Below are positions 53,475 through 55,016 of a stretch of DNA of 55,016 bases, one piece after another (position 1 is the first letter of the stretch; every line of letters starts with the position of its first letter). The stretch spans positions 1 to 55,016 of the forward strand of contig JOEL01000043.1 of assembly GCA_000720995.1 (NCBI GenBank). Direction: 5' to 3'. Source of the DNA: Streptomyces celluloflavus (GTDB taxonomy: Bacteria > Actinomycetota > Actinomycetes > Streptomycetales > Streptomycetaceae). The position numbers and the translations under genes are program-made. Under the pieces are notes generated by a model that was not told where the DNA came from, ran no database searches, and saw only the letters and a program-made list of their open reading frames with translations.

Positions 53475-54493
53475 CGGGAACCCTCCGTGGTCGCGCAGGC
53501 CGCCCACTTGTGCCCGAGGAGCCACCGCAGGCCGGGGTGCAGCGCATCGAGCACGTCGCGGCTGACCTTGTCGGTCTCGTCATGCTGGAGCTGGCGATAT
53601 ACCTCGAACAGCAGCACCACCTGCTGCCAGTAGGTGTCTACGTCCAGACGGGCGATCTCGTCGGCGGAGTACTTCACCGCGTTGGTACGCAGCAGCTCTT
53701 CGTGCTCCAGAAGCCGCTTGATGGTGTCGGGGCCCGTCTCCACGGACATCGAGGGAAAGGGGAACACGGGCGGTGTGCGGCGCAGGTCCGCCTCGTTGAG
53801 AACCCGTTTGACTCGTTCGACGTTGCGCTCGTTGACGTGCGCCGAACCGATCGTGTGGGTGTAGTGGCCCAGTTCGAGACCGAGTCGGATCGCGGCGTAC
53901 TCCTGAATCATCGTGAACGAGAACACGTCGGACAGGAGCCCGCAGTCGAGGTCGTTGGCCCGCATGTTGCACACCATGTGCAGGCGTCCGCCGCGGGCGA
54001 GGAGGTGGAGGCCGGCCAGGCACGCCATATCGGGGTTGTGGTCGATGGCCAGTTCGGCGGCCGAGAACACCGGGAGGTACCCGCGCTTGCTGTCGGGCTC
54101 GGTGCGCAGCAGTTCCAGCACCCGGGCGAAGGGGGACTCGGTGTCCCCATCGGCCGGATTGAAGAGGGTGTGGCCGTAGGCAGACCCGCCGAGCGTGATG
54201 CCGTCGGCGGAGCTGGCGCGCATCGACGGCGCGTAGTAGCCGATCATCTCCAGGTCTCGGCGGCCGGCCAGGTACCAGAGCGCTTCAGCGAACTGGAAGA
54301 CCGGGTTGGCCTTCCGCACCGCGATGTAGGGCAGCCGCTGGCGCGGGTCCGGCAGCCGGAAGCTGACTCCGACTACCTCGCGGGCATCGTTGCCTCGGGC
54401 CGTGATGCGGTACTCAGGCCCTTCGCAGGCCAGTCGCAGCAGGTCGAGATAGGCGCCTTCGACGGTGCGATATGTGGGTGCGGTGAGCATCAT
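53471..54493 (-). CDS. thymidylate synthase-fold enzyme, predicted (d)CMP hydroxymethylase
   Basis: A 340-residue TS-family protein (numbered from ATG 54493; ATG 54490 has better ribosome-site spacing). Aligned ungapped from the catalytic Cys, Cys158 (E. coli Cys146), Arg178 (Arg166), Asp181 (Asp169) and His219 (His207) are conserved, Asp189 replaces Asn177, and Asn221 replaces Tyr209. Glu70 (Glu58) lies in FAEALWYLAG. Asn177 to Asp is the change that makes TS-fold enzymes accept cytidylates, as in T4 dCMP hydroxymethylase and MilA. Promoter-proximal gene of the operon visible here. Confidence 0.9.
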   Translation of the reverse strand: MMLTAPTYRTVEGAYLDLLRLACEGPEYRITARGNDAREVVGVSFRLPDPRQRLPYIAVRKANPVFQFAEALWYLAGRRDLEMIGYYAPSMRASSADGITLGGSAYGHTLFNPADGDTESPFARVLELLRTEPDSKRGYLPVFSAAELAIDHNPDMACLAGLHLLARGGRLHMVCNMRANDLDCGLLSDVFSFTMIQEYAAIRLGLELGHYTHTIGSAHVNERNVERVKRVLNEADLRRTPPVFPFPSMSVETGPDTIKRLLEHEELLRTNAVKYSADEIARLDVDTYWQQVVLLFEVYRQLQHDETDKVSRDVLDALHPGLRWLLGHKWAACATTEGSR

Positions 54494-54776
54494 CTCTCCA
54501 GGTCAGCGGACAGTCGGAGGACGGCTGATGGACTAGGGGTCGTGCTCTGCGCTGGAACCACCCGACGACCTGGGCTCGCAACTCCAGGCCGCCGAGCGGC
54601 GGTCCAGGCAGCCGGTACGAGATCGTGCAGGTCGACGACCTGATAGCCCTTCAGCTTCCGAACAAGCCGGGAAGCGAAGAACCAGCCGATCTGGGGGTGG
54701 CTGCAAGGGAGGGGTGAATCAACGCCCGAGAGGGCTTGGACGCCGTCGAGACGGCTCCGCTGGTAGGCGGTGCCGA
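54494..54776. promoter_or_regulatory. intergenic leader of the TS-NDK-rSAM operon, with a palindrome
   Basis: A 283-nt gap between a broken small ORF and the TS-like gene. CAGGTCGACGACCTG (54628-54642) is a perfect 15-bp palindrome about 135 nt upstream of the TS start. A GGCGG/CCGCC hairpin lies near 54590-54605. One minus-strand frame is open but shows no family, so it is treated as non-coding. It probably holds the operon promoter. Confidence 0.4.
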
Positions 54777-54907
54777 TCACTCCGCAGAGGGGGCTTCGGC
54801 GATTTCGCCACTCGGGGCCTTGGCGCCCACGGGATCGCCGAATTCGGAGTAGGTGATGACTGGGAGGTCGGGGGCGGTCGAGGCGGCTTTGCGTGGGCAC
54901 CGCTCAC
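54777..54907 (-). pseudogene. small ORF with a 1-nt frameshift
   Basis: GTG 54907 overlaps the stop of the partial upstream gene (GTGA), which suggests translation coupling. It starts MSGAHAK, but the protein-like continuation (PDLPVITYSEFGDPVGAKAP then EIAEAPSAE and stop at 54777) is in another frame. Restoring one A in the AAA run near 54889 would give one 43-residue frame. It is a broken gene or an error in a homopolymer. A small effector or precursor peptide is possible but unsupported. Confidence 0.35.
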
Positions 54908-55016
54908 TCTTTCGCCACCTCGATCGCTTCGGGGTCCGTCGTCCACTCCACGCCGCCGGTCACGGGCGCAAGCCACGCCACGGGGGGCGTGTCGGGAACC
55001 TTGATCACGAGGCCGG
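54904..55016 (-). CDS. partial C-terminus of an unidentified protein, cut by the right edge
   Basis: The last 36 residues of a minus-strand gene (VIKVPDTPPVAWLAPVTGG, then EWTTDPEAIEVAKE and stop). It looks coding, but no family can be named from the end alone. Its stop overlaps the next start, so the operon may extend beyond this window. Confidence 0.5.
   Translation of the reverse strand, partial: GLVIKVPDTPPVAWLAPVTGGVEWTTDPEAIEVAKE

Noticed and set aside
50182-54493. The operon as a mildiomycin or bacimethrin cluster
   Set aside because: No hydroxymethyl-CMP glycosidase, methyltransferase, PLP enzyme or thiaminase gene is present in the visible part.
54490-54900. 136-residue minus-strand frame before the TS-like gene
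   Set aside because: Composition is Arg/Pro/Ser-rich, no family is recognisable, and the coding-looking pieces lie in another frame.

Overview
The window is chromosomal DNA of a high-GC actinomycete, almost certainly Streptomyces. The support is very high third-position GC, GTG/TTG starts, ATGA/GTGA translational coupling, and typical streptomycete families (large AfsR-like SARP, WhiJ/DUF397/HATPase triads, DUF6153, npdG, malR-malEFG-aglA, glnA2-glnE). No rRNA, tRNA or CRISPR array was found.

Left part (1-15 kb): a truncated PhzF remnant; an iron-box-controlled heme oxygenase; methionine aminopeptidase; F420-dependent NADP reductase; a site-2-protease-like membrane peptidase; a large SARP regulator with a perfect 11-bp tandem repeat upstream; a convergent DrrA/DrrB-type ABC exporter; panB; and a DHA2 efflux pump coupled to its TetR regulator behind a near-ideal palindromic operator.

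Middle (15-38 kb): a membrane-anchored EEP-family hydrolase; a DHA1 exporter preceded by a long structured leader (upstream ORF, 14-bp hairpin, competing stem); a divergent HATPase/GntR pair sharing repeated operator motifs; NAD+ synthetase; a copper module (multicopper oxidase plus DUF6153) with a CsoR-like box; a DUF998/hydrolase pair; a three-gene WXG100-like operon; glnA2-glnE; a TetR-controlled APC permease/amidohydrolase operon; and a PAP2 enzyme.

Maltose locus (38-47 kb): malEFG is flanked on both sides by an alpha-glucosidase plus a LacI regulator. The two copies are in mirror orientation. The divergent promoter region carries inverted TTGCA-type motifs and six 14-bp tandem repeats.

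Right part (47-55 kb): an accessory region with a Cys-repeat secreted protein sandwiched between a DUF397 gene and a decayed DUF397 copy, and a WhiJ/DUF397/HATPase triad. At the right is a tightly coupled minus-strand operon: a thymidylate-synthase-fold enzyme, a double-domain nucleoside diphosphate kinase, a radical SAM protein, a DEDDh 3'-5' exonuclease, and a P-loop/MarR chimera. An ungapped alignment from the catalytic Cys shows the TS-fold enzyme has Asp where thymidylate synthase has Asn177, the switch seen in (d)CMP hydroxymethylases. The operon therefore looks like a T4-like route to modified cytidine nucleotides (hydroxymethylase, P-loop kinase, NDK) with added radical SAM and nuclease functions. 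This is the best candidate here for an undescribed system. Its substrate and end product cannot be proved from sequence alone, and its upstream end is cut by the window edge.
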